Positions 1 to 9,440 of a stretch of 64,000 nucleotides of DNA are shown here, one piece after another. Below the pieces are notes generated by a model, which worked only from the letters and a program-made list of their open reading frames with translations, was not told the DNA's origin and ran no database searches. The stretch is from UBA1535 sp964371035 (GTDB lineage Bacteria > Bacillota > Clostridia > Tissierellales > Sedimentibacteraceae). Position numbers and translations under genes: made by a program. The DNA lies in assembly GCA_964371035.1 (NCBI GenBank), contig CAYJLG010000007.1, forward strand, positions 22,914-86,913, read 5' to 3'. Numbering within the stretch: position 1 is the stretch's first letter; every line of letters starts with the position of its first letter.

Positions 1-515
1 GTATCGCCTTCACCATAAATGTTGCAAGGCATAGCGCTTATGAAATTACTATTATATTGCTTATTGTAATACTCACAAAACTTAAGTCCCATAATTTTGG
101 AAATAGCGTAAGCTTCATTTGTCGGTTCTGGTATTCCTGAAAGCAAATAATCTTCCTTCATCGGTTGTTCACAATTTCTTGGATAAATACAAGAACTACC
201 CAAAAACAACAATTTTTCTGCACCGAATTTGTAAGCACTATGAATTACATTTGCACTTATCATAGAATTAATATATCCAAATTCAGCTGGCATAGACATA
301 TTTGCCCTTATGCCTCCAACTTTAGCAGCCGCAAGTATTACGAGGTTAGGCCTTTCATCATCAAAAAATTTTTCCGTTTCTCTTTGTCTCGTCAAATCTA
401 ATTCTTTGTGAGTTGCGACTACGATATTCTTATAACCTACCTCTTTTAGTTTACTAAAAATAGCATTACCGACAAGACCCGTATGTCCCGCTAAGTATAT
501 CTTCTTATCTCTCAT
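1..515 (-). CDS. fcl: GDP-L-fucose synthase, 3' part cut off by the window edge
   Basis: This gene makes GDP-L-fucose from GDP-4-keto-6-deoxymannose by epimerisation and NADPH reduction, the step after Gmd. It is visible only as its first 171 codons. Translation of the minus strand starts at an ATG at 513-515 and gives an N-terminal GHTGLVG dinucleotide-binding loop near residues 10-16, then a KVGGI segment and an SSCIYP motif, all typical of the short-chain dehydrogenase fold of WcaG/Fcl. A YAISK segment (the YxxxK catalytic pair) lies near residue 136. The start overlaps the end of gmd by 11 bases, so the two are translationally coupled. The reading frame runs off position 1 with no stop. 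Identity is strongly supported by family motifs and by the gmd neighbour. Confidence 0.93.
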   Translation of the reverse strand, partial: MRDKKIYLAGHTGLVGNAIFSKLKEVGYKNIVVATHKELDLTRQRETEKFFDDERPNLVILAAAKVGGIRANMSMPAEFGYINSMISANVIHSAYKFGAEKLLFLGSSCIYPRNCEQPMKEDYLLSGIPEPTNEAYAISKIMGLKFCEYYNKQYNSNFISAMPCNIYGEGD

Positions 516-1512
516 TTAAGTCATGCTCCATCATTATTTTTACAAGTTCTTTAAAAGATGTTTTCGGCACGAACCCAAGCTTATCTTTTATTTTTGTAGC
601 ATCTCCCAACAAAAAGTCAACCTCGGTAGGTCTGAAAAATTTAGGATTTATCTCTATCAATAATTTACCCGTCTTGCTATCTATCCCTCGTTCATCTAGT
701 CCGTTCCCCTGCCACTCTATGTTGATATCCACATAAGAAAAAGCTTCTTCCACAAACTCCCGAACAGAATGTGCCTCACCTGTAGCAATCACATAATCAT
801 CAGGAGTGTCATACTGCATCATCATCCACATACCATGTACATAATCTTTAGCATAGCCCCAATCTCTTTTAGAGTCTAAGTTGCCAAGAGTTAATCTTTC
901 TCTCTTCCCTTTTACTATCTCAGCAACAGCAGCAGTAATCTTTCTCGTGACAAAAGTCCTGCCTCGTCTCTCACTTTCATGATTAAATAAGATTCCATTA
1001 CAAGCAAATAAATTATATGCTTCCCTAAAATTCACGGTTATCCAATATGCGTACAATTTAGCTGCCGCATAAGGAGAACGTGGCATAAACGGAGTATTTT
1101 CATTTTGTGGCACAGTGTCAGGAAATCCGCCAAACAACTCAGAAGTAGATGCTTGATAATATTTTGTTCCAACTCCAAGACCTTTAATCGCATCCAGCAG
1201 CTTGATAGCTCCTATACCATCAACTTCTGCAGTATATTCAGGCACATCAAAACTCACCTTAACATGTGATTGTGCCCCCAAATTATATACTTCATCAGGC
1301 TGTATCTTTTCTATCAATCTACTTAAATTTGAAGAATCCGTAAGGTCTCCGTGATATGTATAGATATCATCCATCAGATGATCAATTCTCTCTGTATTAA
1401 ACACACTTGCTCGCCTTATAATTCCATGTACTTCATATCCTTTTTCAAGAAGAAGTTCTGCAAGATATGAACCGTCTTGTCCTGTTATTCCTGTTATAAA
1501 TGCTTTTTTCAT
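505..1512 (-). CDS. gmd: GDP-mannose 4,6-dehydratase
   Basis: Gmd converts GDP-D-mannose to GDP-4-keto-6-deoxy-D-mannose in the cytosol, the first committed step to GDP-L-fucose. The 335-residue protein has the Rossmann motif GITGQDG at residues 8-14, the catalytic STSELFG loop with T123, S124 and E125, and the Y148-A-A-A-K152 catalytic pair. The length is normal for the family. It lies between an alpha-1,2-fucosyltransferase and fcl, so the three genes make and use GDP-fucose as a unit. The ATG is preceded by an AAGGAAGGG-type ribosome binding site. Nothing looks broken. Confidence 0.96.
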   Translation of the reverse strand: MKKAFITGITGQDGSYLAELLLEKGYEVHGIIRRASVFNTERIDHLMDDIYTYHGDLTDSSNLSRLIEKIQPDEVYNLGAQSHVKVSFDVPEYTAEVDGIGAIKLLDAIKGLGVGTKYYQASTSELFGGFPDTVPQNENTPFMPRSPYAAAKLYAYWITVNFREAYNLFACNGILFNHESERRGRTFVTRKITAAVAEIVKGKRERLTLGNLDSKRDWGYAKDYVHGMWMMMQYDTPDDYVIATGEAHSVREFVEEAFSYVDINIEWQGNGLDERGIDSKTGKLLIEINPKFFRPTEVDFLLGDATKIKDKLGFVPKTSFKELVKIMMEHDLNER

Positions 1513-1532
1513 ATAATTCCCTTCCTTAATAC

Positions 1533-2435
1533 TTATATTATTCTTCTAGCAGTTGGATTTAATACAAATTTATTTGGCGTTTGATTTAAAAGTGCCGCTA
1601 AATAACTAAAGCTACTATTAGCAATTATTAGGTTTTTACAATAAGTCATCAGCTGCATATCTCTAAAATTATTTTCGCCAGTATTTCCATCCATAAAAAA
1701 TATCTTGTCATTAGAAGTAAATCCTAAAGCTTCCATATTGTCTTTGCACCAATTTAAATCATCTGAAAAAATAAAAAAAACAGGATTTCGTTCTAACAAT
1801 TTCATTTGTCCAACAGATTTTTGATACCAAGTAGCATCCAAATCCCATCCAAGTGTTATGAAGTCCCCTCTTCTAATGTGTACTCCAATAGAGTTGGAAT
1901 TCAATATCATATCTATCATTTTTTTATTGTAATCATCCTCTATAACTGGAAAAGTTAAATCTTTGATTATAATATCTTTAATATATTGGAACCATCCTGC
2001 ATTGATCCAATAGCCTTCATAATATAAATTTCCTGACAAATTTATAATTTGAGGTGCATACGAATTCATTTGAATTGTAGTGTATTTATCATTAAATTTT
2101 ATTTTAGCATTTTCATATAATTTAAAGTAATATTCTCCTTCAGTGACAAGTTTCAAATTAGCAATTCCCGCCTCTTTCAAATAAGTCACTATATCGACAT
2201 CTTCCCTAGTAATTTCAAGCAATTCATTCCAAACATCACTATCAAAATAATTGCTTAACAAATTTGGTTTAATTTTGAATATTTTATCTATCTCATACCC
2301 ATTATGCTGGTTATTATAGAAAAACGCTCTATCATCAAATATACATATATCATTTGTTGAGATTTCTAATATTCTATAAAAAATATATTGAAACAGTTGA
2401 TTCCCTAATCCACCGTTTATCCTTAAAATTTTCAT
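1533..2435 (-). CDS. alpha-1,2-fucosyltransferase, GT11 family
   Basis: This gene transfers L-fucose from GDP-fucose in an alpha-1,2 linkage onto a glycan acceptor, most often galactose. The 300-residue protein begins with GGLGNQLFQY (residues 8-17), the N-terminal signature of GT11, and has the donor-binding HIRRGD motif at residues 186-191. A third conserved block containing SSFSYLAALL lies near the C-terminus. The adjacent gmd and fcl supply the donor. A gap of about 125 bases separates it from rfbD upstream, which may mark the junction between the fucose and rhamnose gene modules. The acceptor cannot be told from sequence. Confidence 0.92.
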   Translation of the reverse strand: MKILRINGGLGNQLFQYIFYRILEISTNDICIFDDRAFFYNNQHNGYEIDKIFKIKPNLLSNYFDSDVWNELLEITREDVDIVTYLKEAGIANLKLVTEGEYYFKLYENAKIKFNDKYTTIQMNSYAPQIINLSGNLYYEGYWINAGWFQYIKDIIIKDLTFPVIEDDYNKKMIDMILNSNSIGVHIRRGDFITLGWDLDATWYQKSVGQMKLLERNPVFFIFSDDLNWCKDNMEALGFTSNDKIFFMDGNTGENNFRDMQLMTYCKNLIIANSSFSYLAALLNQTPNKFVLNPTARRII

Positions 2436-2560
2436 CTATCTATTTTATGGCGTATACACCATTTCTCCTATCCTAATAAAAATTTTCAATACTAAATATG
2501 CAATTAAAGTTTCATACTATATGCTTCACAACATATTCATTATCATATCAAAGTCAAATT

Positions 2561-3403
2561 TTATTGATTTTTATCTAAGTACCTTCTCAATCCATCTTCC
2601 CAGCTCGGCAGTCTATCAAATCCATTTTTTTCTAAACAATTCTTACTCAATCTCGAATTTAAAGGCCTGACAGCTTTCGTTGGATACTCTATAGATTTTA
2701 TAGGTTTAACCACAACATCATGCTCCGCAACTCTAAAAATCTCCTTTGCAAATTCATACCAACTGCAATAACCCTCACTCGTTGCATGATAAATACCGTA
2801 TTTGTCAGTCTGAATCATTTCCGCAATCAACACTGCCAAATCATATGTATATGTCGGTGAACCTATCTGATCACATACTACATTTATTTCATTTCGCTCT
2901 TTGCCTAATCTTAGCATTGTCTTTACAAAATTATTTCCATTAGTACCGAATGTCCAAGAGACTCTCACGATAAAATATTTATCTAAAATACTTTGTACTT
3001 TAAGCTCTCCTTGATACTTTGTCAATCCATATTGGTTTTTAGGATTAGGTTTATCACTTACTTCAAATTCAGATTCACCTTCTCCATCAAAAACATAATC
3101 AGTGCTTATATACATCATCTTAGCATTTATCTCTTTACAAATTTCTGCCAAATACTCCGTTCCCAAAACATTAATTGCATAAGACAATTCTTTTTCATCC
3201 TCAGCCTTATCAACCGCTGTATATGCCGCACAATGCACAACTACATCAGGCATATAATCTCTAATAAACTCTTGCACTTGAACTTTATTTGTCAAATCAA
3301 AATCAAATGAAGACACGCCCTTATTTTCAATACCCAACTCACTCAATCTGTTTACTACATCAAAACCAAGCTGTCCGCTATATCCAGTGACTAATACTCT
3401 CAT
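2561..3403 (-). CDS. rfbD: dTDP-4-dehydrorhamnose reductase
   Basis: RfbD reduces dTDP-4-keto-L-rhamnose to dTDP-L-rhamnose with NAD(P)H, the last step of the pathway. I place the start at the ATG at 3401-3403, because a GGAGG site precedes it and the protein then begins directly with the Rossmann strand and the GYSGQLG loop (residues 7-13). A longer frame to 3460 would overlap rfbB. The 280-residue length is normal. It has STDYVFDG at residues 100-107 and the YGLTK catalytic pair Y125/K129. It follows rfbB by about 10 bases, in the order A, C, B, D of transcription. Confidence 0.95.
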   Translation of the reverse strand: MRVLVTGYSGQLGFDVVNRLSELGIENKGVSSFDFDLTNKVQVQEFIRDYMPDVVVHCAAYTAVDKAEDEKELSYAINVLGTEYLAEICKEINAKMMYISTDYVFDGEGESEFEVSDKPNPKNQYGLTKYQGELKVQSILDKYFIVRVSWTFGTNGNNFVKTMLRLGKERNEINVVCDQIGSPTYTYDLAVLIAEMIQTDKYGIYHATSEGYCSWYEFAKEIFRVAEHDVVVKPIKSIEYPTKAVRPLNSRLSKNCLEKNGFDRLPSWEDGLRRYLDKNQ

Positions 3404-3413
3404 GGTGCCTCCA

Positions 3414-4442
3414 TTATCTTTTGCCATACATTTTTTCATAATAATCTTGATATTCTCCACTCAAGATATTTTGCCACCACTTCTTATTATCCAAATACCA
3501 TTTTATAGTCTTTTTTATGCCATCATCAAAACTTACTTTAGGTTTCCAACCTAAATCGTTCATCATTTTACTCGGATCTATAGCATATCTCATGTCGTGC
3601 CCTTTTCTATCTGTCACATAAGAAATCAAATCTTCCGACTTTCCTAACTCTTTAAGTATTGTCTTAACTACTTCCAAATTAGTTCTTTCATTATGTCCAC
3701 CAACATTATATACTTCACCTATTTTTCCGTTATGTATAATCAAATCTATCGCTATACAATGATCTTCAACATACAGCCAATCTCTCACATTTTCGCCTGT
3801 CCCATATACAGGTAATTTTTCATCAGCCAAAGCCCTCGTAATCATGAGTGGTATAAGCTTTTCAGGAAAATGATAAGGTCCGTAATTATTTGAACATCTT
3901 GAAATCGTCATAGGCAAGCCAAATGTTCTGTGATATGCCTGCACCAACAAATCAGCAGATGCCTTTGATGCCGAATACGGCGAAGATGTGTGTATCGGAG
4001 TTTCTTCCGTGAAAAACAAATCAGGTCTGTCTAATGGCAAATCTCCATATACTTCGTCGGTAGATACCTGATGAAAACGTTCAATTCCATATTCACGACA
4101 AGCATCCATAAGCACTTGTGTACCTATGATATTAGTTTCTATAAAAATAGAAGGATTTTCAATAGAACGATCCACATGACTTTCAGCAGCAAAATTAACT
4201 ACGATATTAGGTTTTTCATCTTCAAACAGTTTGAAAATTTCACTCCTATCGGTTATGTCTATTTTATAAAAAGCAAAATTTTTATTGTCTTTAACAGCTT
4301 CTAGAGTTTCCATGTTGCCTGCATATGTCAATGCATCAACACAGATAATACGATAATTTTCATATTTATTAATCATATAGTGAATAAAATTCCCACCTAT
4401 AAATCCAGCCCCACCTGTCACTATAATTGTTTTTTGATTCAT
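3414..4442 (-). CDS. rfbB: dTDP-glucose 4,6-dehydratase
   Basis: RfbB dehydrates dTDP-glucose to dTDP-4-keto-6-deoxyglucose, the second step of dTDP-rhamnose synthesis. The 342-residue extended short-chain dehydrogenase shows TGGAGFIGG at residues 9-17, the STDEVYGD active-site loop (T128, D129, E130) and Y156-S-A-S-K160. The RSIENPSIF segment and a WYLDNKKWW block near the C-terminus are also typical. It sits in a compact rfbACBD operon. No defects are visible. Confidence 0.97.
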   Translation of the reverse strand: MNQKTIIVTGGAGFIGGNFIHYMINKYENYRIICVDALTYAGNMETLEAVKDNKNFAFYKIDITDRSEIFKLFEDEKPNIVVNFAAESHVDRSIENPSIFIETNIIGTQVLMDACREYGIERFHQVSTDEVYGDLPLDRPDLFFTEETPIHTSSPYSASKASADLLVQAYHRTFGLPMTISRCSNNYGPYHFPEKLIPLMITRALADEKLPVYGTGENVRDWLYVEDHCIAIDLIIHNGKIGEVYNVGGHNERTNLEVVKTILKELGKSEDLISYVTDRKGHDMRYAIDPSKMMNDLGWKPKVSFDDGIKKTIKWYLDNKKWWQNILSGEYQDYYEKMYGKR

Positions 4443-4463
4443 ATAATTTTCTCCAATCTTAGT

Positions 4464-5009
4464 TTAGTAAGTGAAACTGCAATCACTATCTTTCAAAAAT
4501 GGTGCCTCTTTGTCCTTTTGGGATAAAATAGGATCCTCTATTCCCCAGTCTATATTTATCTCAGGATCATCAAATCTAATGCTCCTATCGCTCTCGTAAT
4601 TATAATAATTATCTGCCTTATACACAAATTCTACATCTTCTGTCAATGTCAAAAATGCATGACCAAATCCTCTCGGAATAAAGAGCTGTCTTTTGTTTTC
4701 AGCCGAAAGTTCTACCGTTATCCATTTCTTATAAGTCGGTGAACCTTTTCTCAAATCTACAACGACATCTAACACAGCACCTCGTATGCATCTTACCAAT
4801 TTAGCTTGTGAATACTCCCCATTTTGAAAATGTATACCTCTAAGTACATCTTTTTCCTTTGAATATGAATGATTATCTTGCACAAATTCACAACCTATCT
4901 CAGGAATTTTTATTTTGGAATATGATTCCATGAACCACCCTCTGTTATCACCAAAAACTTTAGGCTCTATGATATATACGCCATCTATATCTGTTTTCAA
5001 TAAATTCAT
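4464..5009 (-). CDS. rfbC: dTDP-4-dehydrorhamnose 3,5-epimerase
   Basis: RfbC epimerises C3 and C5 of dTDP-4-keto-6-deoxyglucose to give the L-rhamno form. The 181-residue cupin protein has the conserved LRGIHFQ strand with the catalytic His at residue 60, the RGAVLDVVVDLR block, the IPRGFGHAFL block, and a conserved Tyr near residue 130. These are the hallmarks of RmlC. The length is normal. The gene lies about 20 bases from both rfbA and rfbB, which suggests one message. Confidence 0.96.
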   Translation of the reverse strand: MNLLKTDIDGVYIIEPKVFGDNRGWFMESYSKIKIPEIGCEFVQDNHSYSKEKDVLRGIHFQNGEYSQAKLVRCIRGAVLDVVVDLRKGSPTYKKWITVELSAENKRQLFIPRGFGHAFLTLTEDVEFVYKADNYYNYESDRSIRFDDPEINIDWGIEDPILSQKDKEAPFLKDSDCSFTY

Positions 5010-5031
5010 ATCTTATACCTACCGCTCAATA

Positions 5032-5910
5032 TTAATATATGATTTTTCCTTCTGCCACTTTTTTTAGATATGCTCCATAATTACTTTTTCCATACTTCTC
5101 TGCAGCTTTTATAACATCTTCTTTTGAAATCCACCCTTTGAGATAAGATATTTCTTCTATACAGGATATTTTCAAACCTTGTCTGTTTTCTATAACCTTG
5201 ACATATTCAGAGGCTTCTGTCAAGCTATCCACAGTTCCCGTGTCAAGCCATCCAAACCCACGACCTAAAGCTATAACATCAAGTTCACCGTTTTCTAAAT
5301 ATATCCTGTTCAAATCGGTTATTTCAAGTTCGCCCCTAACTGACGGTTTTAAGTTTTTAGCATATTCAACAACTCTATTGTCATAAAAATATAGCCCTGT
5401 CACAGCATAGTTTGATTTAGGATTTGTTGGTTTTTCTTCTATTGATACAGCTTTTCCATTTTCATCAAATTCCACGACACCAAAACGTTCAGGATCATTG
5501 ACATAATATCCAAAAACTGTGGCTCTACCTTTATTTTCAACAGCAGTTTGAAGCCTTTTTGTCAGTCCGTTTCCGTGAAAAATATTGTCTCCTAATATCA
5601 TAGCACAGTCATCATCTCCGATAAATTCTTCGCCTATTATAAAGGCTTGTGCTAATCCATCAGGTGATAGTTGCTCTTTGTATGATAGATTAATTCCATA
5701 CATAGAGCCATCACCGAGTAGTCGCTCAAAATTCGGCAAATCGCTTGGTGTAGAAATAATAAGTATATCTCTAATTCCCGCTAACATTAAAACTGATAGC
5801 GGGTAGTATATCATTGGTTTATCATATATAGGTAACAGTTGCTTTGAGGTTACCATTGTTAGTGGATAAAGGCGTGTACCTGAACCACCTGCTAAGATTA
5901 TTGCTTTCAT
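5032..5910 (-). CDS. rfbA: glucose-1-phosphate thymidylyltransferase
   Basis: RfbA makes dTDP-glucose from dTTP and glucose-1-phosphate and so opens the rhamnose pathway. The 292-residue protein carries GGSGTRLYPLT (residues 8-18), the nucleotide-binding signature, followed by the SKQLLPIYDKPMIYYP block. It also has ILGDNIFHG with the metal-binding Asp, and EEKPTNPKSNYAVTGLYFYD. Length and motifs match RmlA closely. It is the first gene of the rfbACBD set in the direction of transcription. The gap of about 95 bases upstream shows no clear promoter to me. Confidence 0.97.
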   Translation of the reverse strand: MKAIILAGGSGTRLYPLTMVTSKQLLPIYDKPMIYYPLSVLMLAGIRDILIISTPSDLPNFERLLGDGSMYGINLSYKEQLSPDGLAQAFIIGEEFIGDDDCAMILGDNIFHGNGLTKRLQTAVENKGRATVFGYYVNDPERFGVVEFDENGKAVSIEEKPTNPKSNYAVTGLYFYDNRVVEYAKNLKPSVRGELEITDLNRIYLENGELDVIALGRGFGWLDTGTVDSLTEASEYVKVIENRQGLKISCIEEISYLKGWISKEDVIKAAEKYGKSNYGAYLKKVAEGKIIY

Positions 5911-6004
5911 ATAGTTACCCTTTCTAAACTTTTATTACCTATAAATTGCTCACAATAAAATTATATTTATCATAAAATATTTATAGTAATTACTTCTCTA
6001 AAAT

Positions 6005-7252
6005 TTATTGTTCTGCAAATATTTTTCGACTTATAGCTTCCATTTTTTCTAAAGTTAACGCGCTTTTTTCCTTATATTGAATAGCTGCAACCATCTTATT
6101 CTTATTAAGAAACGTACAGGTTTTACATGTTGTACATGCATTGTAGTAACCATTTACACTATATCCAAGTGAAAATTCTAAAATTACCATTTTATAATCA
6201 CTTTGTTTTTCAAGTGTACAAAATTCTAAATAACTGTTGTCATCACTTGGAATCACACTTGCACATTGAGCCCATCCGTCGAATTCGCAACCATACATTT
6301 TTCCCTTATTAAACAGTTTTATTGGATATCTGCAACTATTATAATGTGATATTCTTTGATTCTCATTTTCAAACTTATCATCAGATCTACCTATTCCAAA
6401 GTCATACCACTTTACATCAGTTTTACTGCCATAAAGTGAATTAAACCGGATTTGCTTTTTAGCAATAATTTCTAAAAATTGCTCTACTTTATTCTTTATC
6501 TCTGGCACACTTTCTGTATAATCACTTACTATAATAATAACATCCTTCTGTTTAGCATAATCCAAAAAATCATCGTTCGGAATTATTGTTCCATTTGTAA
6601 CAATATGAAGATAACCAAATTTATGCCTATAGTTTTCAATAGCATATTTAATAATTTCAAAATAATTCTTGTGCATAAACGGCTCTCCACCGAGAAATGA
6701 CAATATTCTAACATAATCTATATATTTAGCAATTAGATCTATATCCGCTATTATATCTTCATATGAATAGTCTTTTGGATTATTAATAAATGGTACACAA
6801 GCTCCACAAAATGTGCAATTTAGACTACATCTTTCTGTAACAAATATATCAATTTGATTGATATATGATTTATTTAAGGCATATTTTATAAAAACATCCA
6901 AATAATTCGTTAAAAACACAGGAGAATGAAAAAAATCAACTCCTTCTACCAACCCATTATATGTGCATTGTGCGGATGCTTGAACCCACCCCCCCTCGCT
7001 TAAGGCTATCAAAATAATAAAGTCTTTTTTAGCAAAATCAATATTACCTAAAGCAAACACTCTTTTATCGTTAAATTTATTTTTCTGTTTTTCAGGATCT
7101 GAATCAATAAATCCTTCTACGCAATCTAAAAATTTTATCCAATCATAGGCGATTTGTCCATATTCACCTGTGCCAAATATATAAATTTTTTTCCTACCCA
7201 CAAATCTATTTCCAAAAAAATCCAATTCATGTCCCTTATCCTTCCATTTCAT
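6005..7252 (-). CDS. radical SAM protein with N-terminal Rossmann-like module
   Basis: I chose the start at 7250-7252, where an AAGGAG site precedes ATG and the protein begins MKWKDKGHE. The second radical SAM gene at 23137-24285 begins the same way (MKWTNKGHE). An N-terminal Rossmann-like module follows (IYIFGTGEYG, then FIDSDPEKQ). The radical SAM core begins with the iron-sulfur motif CSLNCTFC (CxxxCxxC) near residue 145 and contains LGGEPF. The C-terminal part has CEFDGWAQC and CTTCKTC, which could bind a second cluster of the SPASM/Twitch kind. The reaction is unknown. A role modifying a sugar, or a group attached to one, is inferred only from the glycan gene context. Confidence 0.8.
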   Translation of the reverse strand: MKWKDKGHELDFFGNRFVGRKKIYIFGTGEYGQIAYDWIKFLDCVEGFIDSDPEKQKNKFNDKRVFALGNIDFAKKDFIILIALSEGGWVQASAQCTYNGLVEGVDFFHSPVFLTNYLDVFIKYALNKSYINQIDIFVTERCSLNCTFCGACVPFINNPKDYSYEDIIADIDLIAKYIDYVRILSFLGGEPFMHKNYFEIIKYAIENYRHKFGYLHIVTNGTIIPNDDFLDYAKQKDVIIIVSDYTESVPEIKNKVEQFLEIIAKKQIRFNSLYGSKTDVKWYDFGIGRSDDKFENENQRISHYNSCRYPIKLFNKGKMYGCEFDGWAQCASVIPSDDNSYLEFCTLEKQSDYKMVILEFSLGYSVNGYYNACTTCKTCTFLNKNKMVAAIQYKEKSALTLEKMEAISRKIFAEQ

Positions 7253-7343
7253 TATTTCACTCCTTTTTATCTTTATCCATCTACAATTTATTTCAATCAT
7301 CATTGTCTTAACATATCCGTTTTAAATGTTGCAAAATTTATAA

Positions 7344-8255
7344 TTATTTCGCAGGATATTTTGTGTGATTGACCAACTCTTGATAATTCAAATTTTCCCA
7401 GCTAAAATTTTCAATTTCTCTAACTTTTTTTCCAAAATATCCTGAATGGCAATATAAGTTATTAACAATATTGCCTCTTAAATATTCTGAGGCATCGTCC
7501 GAAAATCTTCCATTGATAGGATTAGATACACCTGCTTCTAAACATTCGAATCCCAATTCTGAGGAAAATAACACCTTCAGTGCTTCTTCCGAGAATTGGA
7601 AAAAATGCCAAGGCCTTTCATGGCTAGAATACGAGTAATGGGTCTCAATAAACACATGTCCACCTAACTTCAAAAGTTTCGCAATTTTGGGAGTAATTAC
7701 CCATGGTGCTATCAAATGTTCGAATACTGCCGAAGAAAAAATCAAGTCAAATTTAATATCAAAATATTTATCTAAATAATGAGCATCTCCTACAATATCA
7801 ACATTTTCACCCGGATAAAAATCAAACCCAATATAATTTGCTAAATTAAAATATTGTCTAAAATTTGAACCTGTAACTACACGTGAACCTATCTCTAATA
7901 CATTTAGCCCCTTTTTATTAAATTTATTTTGAAGAACATTTAGCCAATTATCGTGCTTAATATTATCTGCAAAGCTTATTTGAGTGTCTCTGCCATAAAA
8001 ATATTCAATATTAATAATTTTTTTATCTTTAAGTTGTTGCTCAATAGCTTTACAAGCAACTACCGCAATTATTATAGTTTCACTATGGTTATTATTAATA
8101 TATTCATTCAAAGAAATAATTTTTTTATCACATATCTTTGCCCCCTGTAGATTTTCATTGTTATCAATAAAGGCTACTATATTATCTGTACCATAATACT
8201 CCAGTGCCTTTATCCCATATTTTCCACATCCGAAAATAAATCTTTTCTCCATCAT
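7344..8255 (-). CDS. class I SAM-dependent methyltransferase with N-terminal Rossmann-like module
   Basis: The first about 80 residues hold a FGCGKYG loop and an FIDNNENLQG segment, the module repeated in many proteins of this island. Residues from about 110 form a class I methyltransferase fold: LNVLEIGSR (motif I), DIVGDAHYLD, FDLIFSSAVFEHL (motif II), then LKLGGHVFIETH. It probably methylates a sugar or another glycan substituent in the cytosol. The start could be either of two adjacent ATG codons (8253-8255 or 8250-8252) behind an AGGAGG site, and the second has the better spacing. It lies between glf and a radical SAM gene. Confidence 0.8.
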   Translation of the reverse strand: MMEKRFIFGCGKYGIKALEYYGTDNIVAFIDNNENLQGAKICDKKIISLNEYINNNHSETIIIAVVACKAIEQQLKDKKIINIEYFYGRDTQISFADNIKHDNWLNVLQNKFNKKGLNVLEIGSRVVTGSNFRQYFNLANYIGFDFYPGENVDIVGDAHYLDKYFDIKFDLIFSSAVFEHLIAPWVITPKIAKLLKLGGHVFIETHYSYSSHERPWHFFQFSEEALKVLFSSELGFECLEAGVSNPINGRFSDDASEYLRGNIVNNLYCHSGYFGKKVREIENFSWENLNYQELVNHTKYPAK

Positions 8256-8322
8256 AACCTCCTTATCTGCTCACGGTATCATTATATTTTGCCTTAGTGG
8301 ACATTCAAAGTCATTTTATTAA

Positions 8323-9414
8323 TTAAACTATATCCATTATCAAATTCAACGAACTACTTATGACCTTGTCCATGTCATAATATTTATATTCGCCCAAACG
8401 TCCGCCAAATATTATTTTATCATCTTTAGATGATAGCTCTTTATATTTATTATATAAAGCATTATTCTTATCGTCATTAATCGGATAATAAGGCTCTTGT
8501 TCGGTTGTCCATGCTATAGGATATTCCTTAGAAATTACAGTTTTAGGCTGTGTTCCAAATTCAAAATGCTTATGTTCGATAATTCTCGTATACGGCGTAT
8601 CTTTGTCCGTAAAATTCATTACAGCTACGCCCTGATAATTTTCAACATCATAAGTTTCGTTTTCTAATTTTATACTACGATATTCAAGTTCTCCATAGCA
8701 ATAATCATAATATGAGTCGATTGTGCCTGTATAGATGACCTTCTTTGCTTTAGATGCAAAGTATTCTTTATTAGCGTTAAAATCAGTATTAAAAATAACC
8801 TCTATACCTTCGAGTAGTTTCTCAAAAATTTTGATATAACCACCTTTAGGTATACCTTGATATATATCATTAAAGTAGTTATTGTCATAAGTAAAACGTA
8901 CCGGAAGTCTTTTTATTATACTGCTTGGCAATTCATTGCAAGGCTTACCCCATTGTTTTTCGGTATATCCTTTTACAAGTTTTTCATAAATATCTGTACC
9001 CACCATTCCAATAATATGTGCCTCCAAATTTTGAGAATTATCATTTTGTAATTTACGTTGACTATTAATGATTTTTTTAGCTTCCTGAGGAGTTGATATA
9101 TTCCACATTTTGCTAAAAGTATTCATGTTAAACGGCAAATTAAAAATTTCTCCATTATAGTTTGCAATAGGAGAATTTATGTAATTATTCATTTCGCAAA
9201 ATTGTTGAATATATTCCCATATTAATTTATCCGAGGTATGAAAAATATGTGCGCCATACTTATGCACATTTATTCCTTCAACTTCTTCTGTATAACAATT
9301 TCCACCTATATGGCATCTACGCTCTACCACGAGGCTCGTTTTTCCTCTTTTCTTTGCCTCATAAGCAAAAACACTACCGAACAAACCTGTTCCAACTATT
9401 AAATAATCATACAA
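8323..9414 (-). CDS. glf: UDP-galactopyranose mutase
   Basis: Glf is a flavoenzyme that interconverts UDP-galactopyranose and UDP-galactofuranose, the donor for galactofuranose residues in surface glycans. The 363-residue protein starts with the FAD-binding YLIVGTGLFGS (residues 4-14), then a VVERRCHIGGNCY segment and HKYGAHIFHT. It ends with IFGGRLGEYKYYDMD, the conserved C-terminal block with an Arg that contacts the substrate. Length and motifs fit the bacterial enzyme. Its presence implies that the glycan made here contains galactofuranose, although no galactofuranosyltransferase can be singled out in the window. Confidence 0.96.
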   Translation of the reverse strand: MYDYLIVGTGLFGSVFAYEAKKRGKTSLVVERRCHIGGNCYTEEVEGINVHKYGAHIFHTSDKLIWEYIQQFCEMNNYINSPIANYNGEIFNLPFNMNTFSKMWNISTPQEAKKIINSQRKLQNDNSQNLEAHIIGMVGTDIYEKLVKGYTEKQWGKPCNELPSSIIKRLPVRFTYDNNYFNDIYQGIPKGGYIKIFEKLLEGIEVIFNTDFNANKEYFASKAKKVIYTGTIDSYYDYCYGELEYRSIKLENETYDVENYQGVAVMNFTDKDTPYTRIIEHKHFEFGTQPKTVISKEYPIAWTTEQEPYYPINDDKNNALYNKYKELSSKDDKIIFGGRLGEYKYYDMDKVISSSLNLIMDIV

Positions 9415-9440
9415 TACATTTACCTCCGTTTATATAAACA

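Noticed and set aside
165..401. 78-codon plus-strand open frame near the left edge
   Set aside because: It is antisense to the partial fcl gene, whose motifs are clear, and has no recognisable domain.
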